A DNA stretch of 64,000 nucleotides from Streptosporangiaceae bacterium (GTDB lineage Bacteria > Actinomycetota > Actinomycetes > Streptosporangiales > Streptosporangiaceae): positions 1 to 64,000 of the forward strand of contig JAFAZE010000095.1 of the NCBI GenBank assembly GCA_019239975.1, given 5' to 3'. Below, one piece after another: positions 62,601 to 64,000 of the stretch (the stretch's first letter is position 1; every line of letters starts with the position of its first letter). A program made the translations under genes and the position numbers. The notes under the pieces are model-generated. The model saw only the letters and a program-made list of their open reading frames with translations, did not search any database and was not told the origin of the DNA.

Positions 62601-64000
62601 ATGAGTCAGGTGCCTGCCGCCGTCGCCCGCTCGCTTTCCGGTGCCGTGCCGCGGCCCTACTGGCTGGACCAGCCGGACGCGCCGGATGCGCTGCCCGCGC
62701 TGGCCGGGGCGATCACCGCGGACCTGGCCGTGGTCGGCGGCGGGTTCTCCGGGCTGTGGACCGCCCTGCTGGCCAGAGAGCGTGACCCGTCGCTGGACGT
62801 CGTGGTCCTCGAGACGCGGACGGCCGGGTGGGCGGCGTCGGGCCGTAACGGCGGGTTCTGCGCCGCCAGCCTCACCCACGGTCTCGGCAACGGCCTGGCG
62901 AGGTTTCCCTCAGAGATGGCGCGGCTCGACCGGATGGGCGCGGAGAACCTGCGCGAGATAGCCGAGACCATCGCGAAGCACCGCATCGACTGCGACTTCT
63001 CGCCGGCCGGCGAGCTGAACGTAGCGACCGCGCCGTGGCAGCTTGCTGACCTGCACGAGGAAGCCGAGGCGGCGCGGGCACTCGGGCACGACGTCCGGGT
63101 GCTGGACGCGGACGCCGTGCGCCGGGAGCTCGACTCGCCGACGTTCCTCGGCGGCGTGTGGGAATCCGGGACGCTGGCGCTGGTCGAACCGGGGCGGCTG
63201 GCCTGGGGGCTGCGCCGCGCGTGCCTGGAAGCGGGCGTGCGGATCTACGAGCGCACTCCGGTCCGTTCCGTCACCTCCGTCACCTCCGTCACCCCCGTCA
63301 CCTCCGTCACCTCCGTCACCTCCGTCACCTCCGTCACCGGGGTCGGCGCGGGCGTGAATCTGGCCACGCCGTACGGCCGGGTCCGCGCCGGGAAGGTAGC
63401 GCTCGCCACCGGGGCGTACCGGCCGCTGCTGCGCCGGATCAGGAACTACATCGTCCCGGTCTACGACTACGCGCTGATGACGGAGCCGCTGCCGGAGGCG
63501 CAGCTGGCCAGCATCGGGTGGCGGAACCGGCAGGGCGCCGCCGACCACGGCAACCAGTTCCACTACTTCAGGCTGACCCGCGACAACCGCATCCTGTGGG
63601 GCGGCTACGACGCCGTCTACTTCAACGGGGGCCGGATCCACGACGAGCAGGCGCAGCGCCCCGAGACGTTCGCCCGGCTCGCCGCGCACTTCTTCCGGGC
63701 GTTCCCGCAACTGGAGGGCGTCTCGTTCACCCACGCCTGGGGCGGAGTGCTCGACACGTGCAGCCGGTTCTGCGCGTTCTTCGGCACGGCGTACGGCGGC
63801 CGGCTCGCCTACGCGGCCGGATACACCGGGCTCGGCGTGGGCGCGAGCAGGTTCGGCGCCCAGGTGATGCTGGACCTGCTGTCCGGTGCGGACACCGACC
63901 GCACCCGCCTCGCCATGGTCCGCTCCAAGCCGGTGCCGTTCCCCCCGGAGCCGGTTCGTTCCGCCGTGATCCAGCTGACCCGTTCCTCGCTGGCCCGCGC
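62601..64000 (+). CDS. FAD-dependent amine oxidase (gamma-glutamylputrescine oxidase-like), partial
   Basis: The open frame runs off the window end at 466 codons. The FAD motif is DLAVVGGGFSGLWTALLARE, followed by TAGWAASGRNGGFCAASLTHG, typical of PuuB/DadA-type oxidases. Later blocks include YDYALMTEPLPEAQL and the C-terminal TAYGGRLAYAAGYTGLGVGAS. A nine-base microsatellite (eight units, 63267-63338) inserts a run of Ser-Val-Thr triplets between the FAD-binding halves. Its place beside an aminotransferase and aminoaldehyde dehydrogenase supports amine oxidation. Confidence 0.92.
   Translation, partial: MSQVPAAVARSLSGAVPRPYWLDQPDAPDALPALAGAITADLAVVGGGFSGLWTALLARERDPSLDVVVLETRTAGWAASGRNGGFCAASLTHGLGNGLARFPSEMARLDRMGAENLREIAETIAKHRIDCDFSPAGELNVATAPWQLADLHEEAEAARALGHDVRVLDADAVRRELDSPTFLGGVWESGTLALVEPGRLAWGLRRACLEAGVRIYERTPVRSVTSVTSVTPVTSVTSVTSVTSVTGVGAGVNLATPYGRVRAGKVALATGAYRPLLRRIRNYIVPVYDYALMTEPLPEAQLASIGWRNRQGAADHGNQFHYFRLTRDNRILWGGYDAVYFNGGRIHDEQAQRPETFARLAAHFFRAFPQLEGVSFTHAWGGVLDTCSRFCAFFGTAYGGRLAYAAGYTGLGVGASRFGAQVMLDLLSGADTDRTRLAMVRSKPVPFPPEPVRSAVIQLTRSSLAR
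63267..63338. repeat. Nine-base microsatellite within a coding region
   Basis: Eight units of tccgtcacc, one with t to c, encode repeated Ser-Val-Thr in the FAD oxidase. The 9-bp unit keeps the frame whatever the copy number. Confidence 0.95.

Overview
The window is from a high-GC actinobacterium. The evidence is the strong G/C third-position bias of nearly every gene, the many GTG starts and ATGA/GTGA stop-start overlaps, the DUF222/HNH, DUF5753/DUF397 and LuxR-LAL families, the HemY/HemQ heme enzymes, and a mimABCD (prm) alkane/ketone monooxygenase locus with its own GroEL. The genus cannot be fixed from sequence alone; a soil Streptosporangiales-like or related organism is a guess.

Region 1 (1-12571) is an integrated element of about 10.9 kb sitting inside a DUF222/HNH-endonuclease gene. 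The 5' part of the host gene ends at 230 and the rest resumes at 11138. Joining the flanks across the shared CCG rebuilds an open Gly-Tyr-Arg-Val-Lys reading frame (attB), and joining the element ends gives a perfect 22-bp palindrome (attP). The element carries a large serine integrase at its left end, then a tightly overlapping leftward operon of small genes with an FtsK/TraB-like DNA translocase. Next come a structured regulatory region, a DUF5753/DUF397 pair with three divergent small genes, and an HTH-TPR regulator. The cargo, at the right end, is an AT-richer two-gene unit: a HEPN-domain protein followed after 3 nt by a CutA-like protein. I see no replication protein and no obvious excisionase.

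Region 2 (12.6-34.3 kb) is mixed chromosomal content: hemY and hemQ, an FMN-binding protein, a binding lipoprotein coupled to a sodium:solute symporter, a MocR regulator divergent from an EamA exporter, and a TMEM175-like channel. It continues with a two-component system, a frameshifted GT87-like gene running in frame into arfB, msrB, a LuxR-LAL regulator, an oxidoreductase pair, a lipoprotein and a DUF1349 protein.

Region 3 (34.3-44.7 kb) is rich in tandem repeats (23-bp, 80-bp, 17-bp, 36-bp and 14-bp units). It holds secreted enzymes: a 731-aa exported protein of unknown function, a D-amino-acid oxidase-like protein, a Tat phospholipase C, a Tat purple acid phosphatase, and MscS with a Pro/Ser-rich partner. 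It also holds a decayed ester cyclase.

Region 4 (44.7-57.1 kb) is a complete binuclear-iron monooxygenase locus read leftward: mimA, mimB, mimC, mimD, amidohydrolase, DUF59 protein, alcohol dehydrogenase, groEL and an Nramp metal transporter. It is divergent from a MimR/AcoR-type activator, with two palindromes between them. By analogy with mycobacterial mimABCD and Gordonia prmABCD, the enzymes would hydroxylate propane, acetone or phenol; GroEL would fold the hydroxylase and Nramp could supply metal.

Region 5 (57-64 kb) is an amine/putrescine-type catabolic cluster: TetR, class III aminotransferase, Lrp regulator, aldehyde dehydrogenase, a nitrilase-fold protein lacking its catalytic cysteine, and a PuuB-like FAD oxidase that runs off the window end.
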